Below, piece by piece: positions 36,708 through 45,021 of a DNA stretch of 64,000 bases; the stretch's first letter is position 1, and each line of letters begins with the position of its first letter. A program made the position numbers and the translations under genes. Location of the stretch: contig NZ_LQPW01000173.1 of NCBI RefSeq assembly GCF_002116635.1, forward strand, positions 31,711 through 95,710, written 5' to 3'. Source of the DNA: Mycobacterium szulgai. GTDB lineage: Bacteria > Actinomycetota > Actinomycetes > Mycobacteriales > Mycobacteriaceae. Below the pieces are notes generated by a model, which searched no databases, had not been told where the DNA came from, and saw only the letters and a list, made by a program, of their open reading frames with translations.

Positions 36708-37147
36708 GTGGTTCGCCTGGGCCGACCTAGCTCTAACTAACGGGAACTGGCCTGAAACGAACTAGTCGGCCAGTCGGGGTACCTCCATCCAGGAGAGAGG
36801 TCCACTAGGCGCAGATTGGCCCTCATTGTTGGGTAAATTGTCTGGAAATGGGAGGTCGTAGTGCATGGCATCTGGCTCCTCGCGGACCAGGTCCCTCGCG
36901 CTGCCAGCGGGAGTGAAAAAACTCGATTATCCTAATCACGCTGTCCGCCAACATGTTTCCGAATGCAGCGAGTCATCTTGCATGACAACGAATTTCATTC
37001 CATTTCCGATAGATGGTGCGGTTGAGTCAACTGCCTTGACTCGCGCATCCCTACACCTAGCTCTGCAGCCACGGATCATCGCGCGACCCTCGGACCTCGA
37101 CACGCAAGTGATTACCGGCTCGCGCGCAGCCGCCATAAAATCGGCGA
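36708..37147. other. Gene-free stretch before the ESX-type cassette
   Basis: About 440 bp with lower GC than its neighbours, stop codons in most frames and no recognisable protein. It may contain the promoter of the cassette at 37148, but no clear motif is visible. Confidence 0.4.
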
Positions 37148-37444
37148 ATGGCGATGAACGAACTCAAGGTGGCCGCAGACCAGCTCCGACAGACAGCCAC
37201 CCAATGGCAGGGGTTAAGCACCGGGTTCGGTACTACGGCACCGTCACCGGGGCAACCGTTTCAACCGACCACGGCGGCGATCACTGCTATCGACGCTGCA
37301 ATAGGGGTGGGAGCGGCAGTTTGCGCAGTGCGCATCCAAGCCACAGCGGCCAGCGTCGCAGCAGCAGCCACCGGGTACACCAGCCAGGACGCCAGCGGGC
37401 GAAGCGAACTCGCCGGTGTCTCCCCGCCGGTAGTGATGGTGTAG
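37148..37444 (+). CDS. Type VII secretion substrate-like protein (98 aa)
   Basis: Small helical Ala-rich protein with a helix-turn-helix layout (NELKVAADQLRQTATQWQGL; VCAVRIQATAASVAAAATGY). It carries Y77-TSQ-D81, which fits the YxxxD/E export signal of ESX substrates (EspC/DUF2580 type). ATG 37148 (or 37154) can start it. It lies 4 nt before the next gene, with which it may form an exported pair. Confidence 0.65.
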   Translation: MAMNELKVAADQLRQTATQWQGLSTGFGTTAPSPGQPFQPTTAAITAIDAAIGVGAAVCAVRIQATAASVAAAATGYTSQDASGRSELAGVSPPVVMV

Positions 37445-37448
37445 TGCG

Positions 37449-38435
37449 ATGCCCCCAACACTGTCACAGCTGGAAACGTGGGATACCGACCATCTGATCG
37501 ACGCCGCCACCTATTGGACGAAAACCGCCGACCAGTGGGACGACGCGTTCACGCAAATGCGCAACCAGTCCCACGCCATGGGCTGGGAAGGTGTAGGCGG
37601 CGACGCGCTGCGCACACAAACCACCGGTGACCTGGCAACCGTGAGCGCCAAGGCCGAGCAGCTACGCAAGGCCGCCCAGATCGCGCGCACCGGGGCCAGC
37701 AATATCAGCGCAGCCCAACGACAAACCCTGTACGCAATCGATGACGCACAAAACGCGGGCTTCCAAGTCGGGGAGGATCTGTCGGTCACCGACACCCGCA
37801 CCAGCCGCAATGCGGCCGAGGCCGCCGCCCGGCAAGCCCAAGCCCAGACCTTCGCCGCGAGCATCAACGCACGTGCCGCCCAGTTATTGGGCGTGGAGAC
37901 CGAGACGTCAGGCCAACTCACCGCCGCCGCCGGCGATGTCGGCACCATGAACTTCGCGGGCGGCCACAGCGGCGTCCAGCTGGTGGACTTCAATCCAAAC
38001 CCTGGCTCCCCACCGCCACCGTTCGCGCCTTGGGACACCCCTGATGGCAAACCGCAGCCGGGGGCTGGCCTGAGCGCCGCGCAGCAGCAAATGATTCTGG
38101 GCGGCAACCCAGCGAATATGAACGGCCAGGGCCTAATGGACAATCTGCGGCAGCTTATCCAGTCGCTTCCCGAAAACGATCCCAGGACCGCGTGGCTGCG
38201 CGGCCAGGTCGCGGACCTGCAGGCGCATGTCAATGACATCGACTACGCCCGCACCCACTGCAGCACCGACGACTGGATCCAACGGACCAGCCAATTCGCC
38301 TCCGGCGTGATCGTCACCGGCGGCGGCTTGCTAACCGCAGAAACCGGCGCAGGACTCGTAATCGCCGGGGCCGGTGGTCTCAACACGGTCATCGCCGGGG
38401 GCAGTCTCTTAAAGTGTCTGACGGGGAGTAAATAA
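37449..38435 (+). CDS. WXG100-like ESX effector or scaffold protein (328 aa)
   Basis: Residues ~1-150 form an antiparallel helical WXG-type domain (WTKTADQWDDAFTQMRNQSH; the WxG at MGWEGVGGDALR; AARQAQAQTFAASINARAAQ). A Pro-rich linker (PNPGSPPPPFAPWDTPDGKP) follows, then a helical domain, and finally a Gly-rich hydrophobic tail (SGVIVTGGGLLTAETGAGLV). No toxin domain can be recognised at the C-terminus, so it is either a short toxin carrier that lost its toxin, or a membrane-interacting substrate. It is followed at once by a small membrane protein. Confidence 0.65.
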   Translation: MPPTLSQLETWDTDHLIDAATYWTKTADQWDDAFTQMRNQSHAMGWEGVGGDALRTQTTGDLATVSAKAEQLRKAAQIARTGASNISAAQRQTLYAIDDAQNAGFQVGEDLSVTDTRTSRNAAEAAARQAQAQTFAASINARAAQLLGVETETSGQLTAAAGDVGTMNFAGGHSGVQLVDFNPNPGSPPPPFAPWDTPDGKPQPGAGLSAAQQQMILGGNPANMNGQGLMDNLRQLIQSLPENDPRTAWLRGQVADLQAHVNDIDYARTHCSTDDWIQRTSQFASGVIVTGGGLLTAETGAGLVIAGAGGLNTVIAGGSLLKCLTGSK

Positions 38436-38681
38436 ATGGTGGAAGTACTGGTCGCCGCGATCCTGGCTGGCACCTTCGTGCTGGCGTTGTGGGGTGGATG
38501 GCGTCCGCGCTATCGTGTCGTGTCCTACCTCGTGGCCGGTGTCGTCGTAGCTACACTGATAGCGGTGCTGGTGGCCACTAGTCAGGCAAACCTCCTTATT
38601 CTCTCGGTGATCATGCTGGCGATGTTCGCCTCGCTGACAGTCATCAACGACCGCAGAGCTCAACGCAGCCGAGGTGAGTGA
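38436..38681 (+). CDS. Small membrane protein (81 aa)
   Basis: Starts right after the previous stop. Three hydrophobic stretches (residues ~3-21, 31-48 and 52-68) separated by short loops; basic C-terminus NDRRAQRSRGE. Position behind a WXG effector-like gene suggests an immunity-like or export partner; this is inference only. Confidence 0.6.
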   Translation: MVEVLVAAILAGTFVLALWGGWRPRYRVVSYLVAGVVVATLIAVLVATSQANLLILSVIMLAMFASLTVINDRRAQRSRGE

Positions 38682-38689
38682 ATCCTTGC

Positions 38690-40236
38690 CGCCGCCGTGA
38701 CCAGGTGTCGTCATCGAGATCACTTCCTCTCTCGCGTTGCCGCGCTTAGCGTTTGGGGTGAACCGGGCCAGGCACGAACCCTCCGAACTCGCCTGACCCG
38801 GCCACCTGTACAACCCGACTAGCGCTGAAAGGCAGGCTTAAGGGGGCCTGACACATCGACTTTGCAAGACGCTGGCCGGGTAGGAGTCATGTGTTGGTTA
38901 CCGTCTCGGATCGTATTGCCGCCAGGAACGCACCTCTTGGAGTTGCGCTCTAGCCTCGGCCACACTCAATGTTGATGCATCCCAGTCAATTCGGAGCTTC
39001 TGCAGTTCAAGCTGGAGCTCCCCCTGTGCCGCAAGGGCTTACACGTCGTCAGGGCCTTCGCCAACCTGGCGGGGCCAGTGACCGGACAGCCGCGCTCGTG
39101 GTCAAGTACCCGGGCACCGCAACCGGGCTAACCTCGGTCAATCGGACGGGTAGTAGACGGCGCACAACCGCTGAACCGTCGTGCCGAAAATCGTCCTCCA
39201 TGCAGTGAAAGCCCTTTCCGCTACGCATGATTCGGCCGGTACGGACCAGCTTGTGGCAATCACGGCCCGCGCTGATGTCGGGCAGATCAGCCTCGTACGA
39301 CAGTCCGCCGGGCCATCCTTGAAGCGTAGCTTTCGGAATCCGTTGTAGCCAATAGCCATTCAGGATGATGCTCCAGACGGCAAACGGCATTCAACTTGTC
39401 GGTCAACGTCTTTGCGACGGCACGGCCTCCAAAACCTCGTAATAGCCACCTGGCAGCAGACGGCTGCGCGTGCCGTACGGGACACCCATTCCACCGATGC
39501 GGCGCAGTGAGCCGACGTTGCGAGCGTCTAAATCTGTTGTTTATCACCGCAATTCTTCGTCAGGCAACGGAATTTCCCTGCTCCGGCTCATGGTTCACCC
39601 CGTTTCCTGCAGCGACCTGAACAAGTCATCGACCATTTCTTCGGCTTCCTGAGCGGTACAACTGCCGGGTCAAGCTGCGCGTGATGGTATTGATCATGTT
39701 GGTGGTCGATTCTTCGTCGACGCACCAGGATTCGTAGTGAGCCACGTAGGGCGGCACCTCGTCGTCAAGGCTGCCCGAAAGCTGCGCGCGCAGAGTTGGA
39801 TTCACCACCAGCGCAAGTGCGGCAAGGTTTACGTCGGTCGCCCGTAGCGATTAATACTCGAAGGGCCGGGCATGGTTGATCACCTCGACCAGATTGGCCT
39901 CGTACTCGTGCGGTGGAACATCGCGCAAGCAAGTTATTTTCACTGCGACCACCCCGCGCGGTTGAACGGGTGTGGGTAGCGAGCGCCGATGACCTCGGCG
40001 CCGGGTCGCGGTGCTAGTTCAGGATGGCTTGCTTCCCATTTGGGGCGCTTCCTCGCGTTGGAACTTGTCGAACGCGTCCTGGTCGTGGACATGCGGTTTG
40101 AGAACCCTGCCGATAGTCCTACCTATCCGTTACCCATCCGGCTATCCCAGATGGTGACCCAAACCGTTCGTCCAAAATTGAGTCAGTCGCACCCGACAAC
40201 AGTTCCGGTACGTGCTTAACACCCGCGGGTTCTTTC
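38690..40236. other. Decayed accessory region
   Basis: About 1.5 kb without an intact gene. Two minus-strand fragments look like former coding sequence: one at ~39050-39390 (IILNGYWLQRIPKATLQGWP), and one from ~39950 down to ~39626 (EANLVEVINHARPFEY, stop, then NPTLRAQLSGSLDDEVPPYV). Both are broken by stops and frameshifts and I recognise neither family. Base composition is mixed and codon usage is poor. Confidence 0.45.
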
Positions 40237-40400
40237 GTAGGCGTTGGTGGACGAGGCTGTGATCAGTGATGTGGCCCTTCGGTATGGGGTGCCGCGTCAG
40301 ACCGTGCATGCGCGGTTGCGTCGTTATGGCCATGCCCGGCACCTTCGTCGTCACCGACGAAGCGCTGCTCAGCAGATTCCTGCGCTGATCGAGGGTGCGG
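40237..40400 (+). pseudogene. IS481-type transposase relic (N-terminal HTH)
   Basis: The frame from ~40237 encodes LVDEAVISDVALRYGVPRQT followed by VHARLRRYGHARHLRRHRRS, matching the helix-turn-helix start of IS481-family transposases. The frame is lost after ~40400 and no DDE domain remains. No inverted repeat pair could be found. Confidence 0.5.
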
Positions 40401-40673
40401 GCGTTGCGTGGGACCACTCGCTGGCCGCCCTACCGTCCCATCGCCGTGCCATTGGGGGACTACCAACCCGCCGATCGGCGGACACCAATCCCGTCTGGTC
40501 GGCGGACAGACGTCAACATGCCAGACGCACATAATGGGTTGCACAGCCCAATTTGTAACTCTGCGGCCCAACGGCGCCACGACACACCAAACAGCCTTGC
40601 GGCGACGCGCCAGTAAGCGCGCCGAAACAGCCAAGGCCGAATGAACCATCTAGCTTGGAGGTAAGGAAAGCTG

Positions 40674-40826
40674 TTGAACGCCAACCCTTTCGACGAAGGC
40701 CACCCCAACCTCGTCGGCTCTTTCGGCTGCTGCGCGCGTCGGCGTTGGGCACAAAGCGCCACCCACGACGTGGAATCAGCCCTGCGCACCTCGCGGGTAA
40801 AGCCTTCAAGAAATAAAGGGTGGTGA
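40674..40826 (+). CDS. Short coupled ORF upstream of the radical SAM cassette (50 aa)
   Basis: TTG 40674, with AAGGAAAG six to ten bases upstream. It encodes a peptide that starts like MbtH proteins (NANPFDE) but then departs (NLVGSFGCCARRRWAQSATH). Its TGA (40824-40826) overlaps GTG 40823 of the next gene as GTGA, which suggests coupled translation. It could be a precursor peptide for the radical SAM enzyme or merely a leader or relic; there is no family match that I can name. Confidence 0.35.
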   Translation: MNANPFDEGHPNLVGSFGCCARRRWAQSATHDVESALRTSRVKPSRNKGW

Positions 40827-41407
40827 AGCGAATGCAATTCATCGACGTCGACTATCAGTCGGAGCTGCCGCCGGATCCGCCCGGCCTACGATTTCTTGAG
40901 TTCTTGGGAGGCACGAAGCAGCTGCGCTGCTTTATTGTGTCGGAAAATACGACTCGCGCCGAATTTATGCGGGAATATGCGCATCTTTTAGATGATTGCA
41001 TGACGCCGATTTATGATCGCGACGGGATTATGATCAGACAAGATGCAGGCTTCTCACTGCCCGGATTTTATATCATTGGCCTCCACGATCAGGTGCGGGC
41101 GCTGGACTATCTCGATATTGGTCTTTACCGGAAAATTTCGTTACTCCTGCTGGAATTACGAAAGGGGATGAGGAGTGTCCTCAGCATTAACCACGTTGAT
41201 ATTCACTATGACGAAAAGCTGGACAAAACGTGCAGTGTCCGCTGGGCGGTAATGCCCGCTCCCAGAGAGGGCCCACAGCGCATACCGAGCATTGCTGATC
41301 TCGATCTTCGTAATTACCTATCCAAATTCAGGCTCACCGAGGAAAGAGAGACTATCTTAGATTTCAACCAAAGAATGAGGGATTATTTCAGTGATATTGA
41401 CCTCTAG
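40823..41407 (+). CDS. Unrecognised partner protein of the radical SAM enzyme (194 aa)
   Basis: Start taken at GTG 40823 (GTGA overlap), with ATG 40832 an alternative. An alpha/beta protein with the segments FLEFLGGTKQLRCFIVSENT, GFYIIGLHDQVRALDYLDIG, RSVLSINHVDIHYDEKLDKT, VRWAVMPAP and a C-terminal FNQRMRDYFSDIDL. The INHVDIHYDEK...RWAVMP stretch faintly recalls the HIT/GalT fold, but the HxHxH triad is not present. Codon use is visibly more AT-rich than in the core genes. Only the radical SAM gene follows closely, so the two should work together. Confidence 0.6.
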   Translation: MKRMQFIDVDYQSELPPDPPGLRFLEFLGGTKQLRCFIVSENTTRAEFMREYAHLLDDCMTPIYDRDGIMIRQDAGFSLPGFYIIGLHDQVRALDYLDIGLYRKISLLLLELRKGMRSVLSINHVDIHYDEKLDKTCSVRWAVMPAPREGPQRIPSIADLDLRNYLSKFRLTEERETILDFNQRMRDYFSDIDL

Positions 41408-41448
41408 ATTTACGATTGTCCACGCACAACTCAGGCGTGGAGGTCGGC

Positions 41449-42375
41449 ATGGCTGACGATCGCCGCGGCCTTCACCTCAACATCAGTCTTTCCAGGGCAT
41501 GCTTCGTGCAGTGCAAGGGGTGTTACAACCACTTCGGACGTATGGGAAAGACCGTCAGCAGCGATGCTGTTGTTGATTTTTTGGCCCATTGTCGGGCAAG
41601 GGGCTTTAGCAAGGTCACGCTATGCGGAGGAGACCCCCTCGCTCGCGCAGATATTATTCCCCTGTTGCGGAATATCAAAGCATTGGGCATGACCATAAAC
41701 CTGGATACGGTTGGCACCCCGTTGTTGGGCCCCGTGCCAACAAGATTTTTTGACAGAGTCGAGGTAGATAGAGTAGAGGCTGCCGACTTGGCTCGCCTAG
41801 TCGATGTTATCGGCATTCCTGTCGACGGCTCATCCGAGGACTCGGTTGCTTCCTTTCGTTCGGGTAGAGACAGCTTCCTGGAGGAACAGCTGATTATTCT
41901 GAAAACTCTCGACAGCGCCGATGCCAAGCTTTGCATCAACACAGTTGTTCATAAGGAAAATATCGAGGACATCCCCAACATCCTGCCTCTATTAGAGCCA
42001 TTTGAAGCCATCATAAAATGGCAGCTCTTTCAATTCAGCCCAACCGGACCGCTGGGGTTTCGTAATCGGAGTAGGTACCTTATCGCGGACGCCGTATTCG
42101 ATGCGGTCGCATCGGAAATGCGAAAGAATGCAATCGGATCCCGTTTGCAAGATCGACTCGAGTTCAAGAGTAATGCGAATCGCAAGAGTAGCTATCTTCT
42201 GATTGATTCAGCAGGACTTGCCTGGATTCCCCGGATGTCCCCCGGAAGCGACTGGGATTCCGAGAAGGATGCGAATGACCTACGCATCATCATAGGTGAT
42301 ATCTCGAAGAATGACGATTATCAGAGCATTATCGACACCGCTCTTGATCCTCGTCGGATCGTCGGATTGTCATAG
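41449..42375 (+). CDS. Radical SAM enzyme (308 aa)
   Basis: Start ATG 41449, five bases behind GGAGG (41439-41443). Cys18, Cys22 and Cys25 (CFVQCKGC) form the CxxxCxxC site of the 4Fe-4S cluster, and GGDP (residues 60-63) is the SAM-binding GGE-type motif. The C-terminal half (NTVVHKENIEDIPNILPLLE; IIKWQLFQFSPTG; NRKSSYLLIDSAGLAWIP) recalls viperin- and MoaA-like enzymes, with no SPASM domain and no extra Cys cluster. Substrate unknown. The gene is AT-richer than the core and probably acquired. Confidence 0.8.
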   Translation: MADDRRGLHLNISLSRACFVQCKGCYNHFGRMGKTVSSDAVVDFLAHCRARGFSKVTLCGGDPLARADIIPLLRNIKALGMTINLDTVGTPLLGPVPTRFFDRVEVDRVEAADLARLVDVIGIPVDGSSEDSVASFRSGRDSFLEEQLIILKTLDSADAKLCINTVVHKENIEDIPNILPLLEPFEAIIKWQLFQFSPTGPLGFRNRSRYLIADAVFDAVASEMRKNAIGSRLQDRLEFKSNANRKSSYLLIDSAGLAWIPRMSPGSDWDSEKDANDLRIIIGDISKNDDYQSIIDTALDPRRIVGLS

Positions 42376-42440
42376 CGGCGGTGGTCCGTGAGTGGGGGAA
42401 GTCTTTAGGTCGAAGCGGTGTGAAAGGTTGGTGAAAGGTC

Positions 42441-43353
42441 TTGCCGTACAACGAATCAGCACGGACACACGGGGATAGTTGGGATCTTGCATCTAGCGTC
42501 GGTGCCACCGCAACGATGGTCGCCGCCGGCCGTGCGCTGGCCACCCAAGACCACGATCCGATCATCAGCGACCCGTTCGCGGCAGCACTGGTGCGCGCCG
42601 TCGGCCTCGACTTCTTCACCCGCCTGGTTGACGGCGAGCGTGCCGAAGGTGCCGACCGCGACGTGCAGCTGCTGATGGATTCGATCGCGGTGCGCACCCG
42701 CTTCTTCGACGACTTCTTTCTGGGCGCGGCCCGCAGCGGCATCCGTCAATCGGTGATTCTGGCCGCCGGCCTGGATACTCGCGCCTACCGGCTGTCCTGG
42801 CCGCGCGGCACCGTGGTCTACGAAATCGATCAGCCCAAGGTGGTCGAATTCAAAGGCACCACGATGTCAGCGCTGGGAGCAGCCCCGGCAGCGCACCGCA
42901 GAGAGGTCAGCATCGATCTACGCGACGATTGGCCGGCCGCGTTGCAGCACAGCGGTTTTGACATCACCAGGCCCGCCGTGTGGAGTGCGGAAGGTTTGCT
43001 GATGTACCTGCCGCCCGACGCCTAGGACCGGCTCTTCGACAACATCACCGCGCTCAGCGCGCCGGGTAGCAGGCTGGCCACCGAATACCACCCCGGCTGG
43101 GGCACCTCGGTGAGCGAAACGTGCAACGCAGTTCAATCAGCACTGGGTCAGGATGGGTTGCGACCTCGACCTGTCGGGATTGTTCTACGACGGCGAGCGC
43201 AGCGACGTCACCGATTACCTCACCGACCGCGGCTGGCAGGTGACCGCCCGACCACGCCGGGAGCTGTTCGGCGACTACGGCCGCGTCTATGCCGACCACG
43301 ACGAATCGTCCCAGCTGCGCGCCATGATGTCGGTTACCGCAACACTCACCTAG
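42441..43353 (+). pseudogene. Class I SAM methyltransferase (TIGR00027/LCMT-like), inactivated
   Basis: The N-terminal 194 codons are a normal start of the mycobacterial SAM-methyltransferase family (WDLASSVGATATMVAAGRAL; SVILAAGLDTRAYRLSWPRG). At 43023-43025 a TAG interrupts LMYLPPDA-x-DRLFDNITAL, where the family has Gln (CAG). A second lesion is an extra A in the run 43117-43119; removing it restores NQHWVRMGCDLDLSGLFYDG, and the C-terminus then reads to TAG at 43351-43353. Two independent lesions make it a pseudogene. Confidence 0.88.
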
Positions 43354-43762
43354 CTGCCCACCCCACTTTGGACAAGCCGCACAATTTTCCTCACGCGTCG
43401 GCCACCTTTTTCGGAAAATAGCTTTCACGTCGCACGGCACGTCAAAAGCTTGATTTGTAACCCTTTTTCAACAACTAGCTCGGCATCGCGGTAGCCACAG
43501 CAGTGCGGAAAAAGCCACGCGTCTCCGCTGCGTCGGTCCATATAGCCTGGCATGGCATCGAGACCGAGCACATGCCCCGCCTCTCCCCAGTATTCGCTTT
43601 TTGCGGAAAGGCCGCCTAAACGACCAGCACGCCGCCATGGACCAAGGGGTAATGCGGCATTCGGTCGCCTCTCTGAAATTGCGCTCTTTCCGCATACAAT
43701 ATGGACTCCGTCGAAGCGGAGCCCTGCTTCAGGACACTTCAGAACAGCGAGGCACCCTCCTG
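43354..43762. other. Gene-free interval before the aminotransferase
   Basis: About 410 bp. The open frame of the aminotransferase continues upstream to 43601, but the extra residues do not look like the family. I see no other gene or clear promoter. Confidence 0.4.
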
Positions 43763-44935
43763 ATGATCGCTTCGCGTTTAAGACCTTTTGCGACCCATGT
43801 GGCCGGCGAGATGTCAGCATTGGCCGCGCGCATCGGTGCAATTAACCTAGGCCAGGGTTTCCCTGACGAAGACGGACCACCGGCGATGCTGCAGGCCGCC
43901 CAGCAAGCAATGGCCGGTGGGCTTAACCAATACCCGCCGCTGCTCGGGATCGCGCCACTTCGCCAGGCCATCGCTGCGGACCGCGAGCGCAAGTACGGCA
44001 CCAGTTACGACCCCGAGTCGGAGGTACTGGTCACGGTGGGCGCCACCGAAGCCATCGCCGCAATTGCCATCGGCCTCTTGGAACCGGGATCGGAAGTGCT
44101 CGCAATCGAGCCGTGCTACGACGCGTATCCGGCGGTTGCCGCAATGGCCGGTGTCCGTCTGAAGACATTCCCGTTGGTCTCCGATGGCCGCGGGTTCGCA
44201 CTCGACATCGACGGATTGCGCCTCGCCATTAGCCGGCATACCGCGGCGATCATTGTGAATTCGCCGCACAACCCGACCGGTGCCGTGTTGCGCCGGGACG
44301 AGCTAGAGGCGATCGCCGATCTTGCCATCGAATATGACATTCGCGTCATAACCGACGAGGTCTACGAGCACCTAACGTACGACTCAGTCCAGCATGTGCC
44401 GTTGGCAGCCCTGCCAGGCATGCGTGATCGCACGCTGACCGTCTCAAGTGCCTCCAAGATGTTTAACTGCACCGGCTGGAGGACCGGCTGGGTGTGCGGA
44501 AACGCCAAACTCATAGCCGCCGTGCGCGCAGCCAAGCAGTATCTCAGCTATACCGGGGCGGCGGTTTTCCAGCCGGCAGTGGCGCTAGCTCTCAATTCCC
44601 AACAAGAGTGGGTGGAAGAGTCACGACGCTCACTGCAATCCCGCCGTGATCGACTGGCCGCAGGTCTCACAAAGATAGGTTTTGACGTATACCACTCCAG
44701 CGGCAGCTTCTTTTTGTGTGCCGACCCCACACCGCTCGGGTTCGCCGACAGTGAGTCTTTCTGCGCCGAAGTGCCGCACCGCGCGGGAGTGGCAGCGATT
44801 CCGTTGTCGGCGTTCTGTATCGCCGAGGGTGATCAGTTCAAGACATGGAGTCATCTGATCCGACTCACGTTTTGTAAGCGTGAAGACACCATCGACGAGG
44901 CTCTGCGCCGGCTGGCGGTGCTATCCGCCGGTTGA
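43763..44935 (+). CDS. PLP-dependent class I aminotransferase
   Basis: A 390-residue fold-type I aminotransferase of the kynurenine/N-succinyl-DAP (DapC-like) group. It has NLGQGFPDEDGPPAML at the N-terminus, NSPHNPTGAVL near residue 170, ITDEVYEHLTYD and the PLP lysine in VSSASKMFNCTGWRTGW. The C-terminal domain ends IRLTFCKREDTIDEALRRLA. Start at ATG 43763. About 90 bp upstream of the PKS gene, same strand: it may serve polyketide tailoring or be a housekeeping relative of Rv0858c. I cannot tell which. Confidence 0.88.
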   Translation: MIASRLRPFATHVAGEMSALAARIGAINLGQGFPDEDGPPAMLQAAQQAMAGGLNQYPPLLGIAPLRQAIAADRERKYGTSYDPESEVLVTVGATEAIAAIAIGLLEPGSEVLAIEPCYDAYPAVAAMAGVRLKTFPLVSDGRGFALDIDGLRLAISRHTAAIIVNSPHNPTGAVLRRDELEAIADLAIEYDIRVITDEVYEHLTYDSVQHVPLAALPGMRDRTLTVSSASKMFNCTGWRTGWVCGNAKLIAAVRAAKQYLSYTGAAVFQPAVALALNSQQEWVEESRRSLQSRRDRLAAGLTKIGFDVYHSSGSFFLCADPTPLGFADSESFCAEVPHRAGVAAIPLSAFCIAEGDQFKTWSHLIRLTFCKREDTIDEALRRLAVLSAG

Positions 44936-45021
44936 CCCGGATTGGTCTGCCACCGGCAGTAAGGCTGACCGGCAATTTCGCTCGCTTTTCGGGTTCCCGA
45001 AACCACACCATCGGATACCGT

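Noticed and set aside
36865..37497. A 210-codon plus-strand ORF over the start of the ESX-type cassette
   Set aside because: It overlaps the better supported 98-aa gene out of frame and has no domain or ribosome binding site.
40674..40826. An MbtH protein
   Set aside because: Only NxNPFD matches; the conserved Trp-containing and VLVN/SLWP parts of MbtH are missing.
40823..41407. A true HIT-family hydrolase
   Set aside because: The fold-level resemblance is weak and the HxHxH motif is not present, so I left the gene unassigned.
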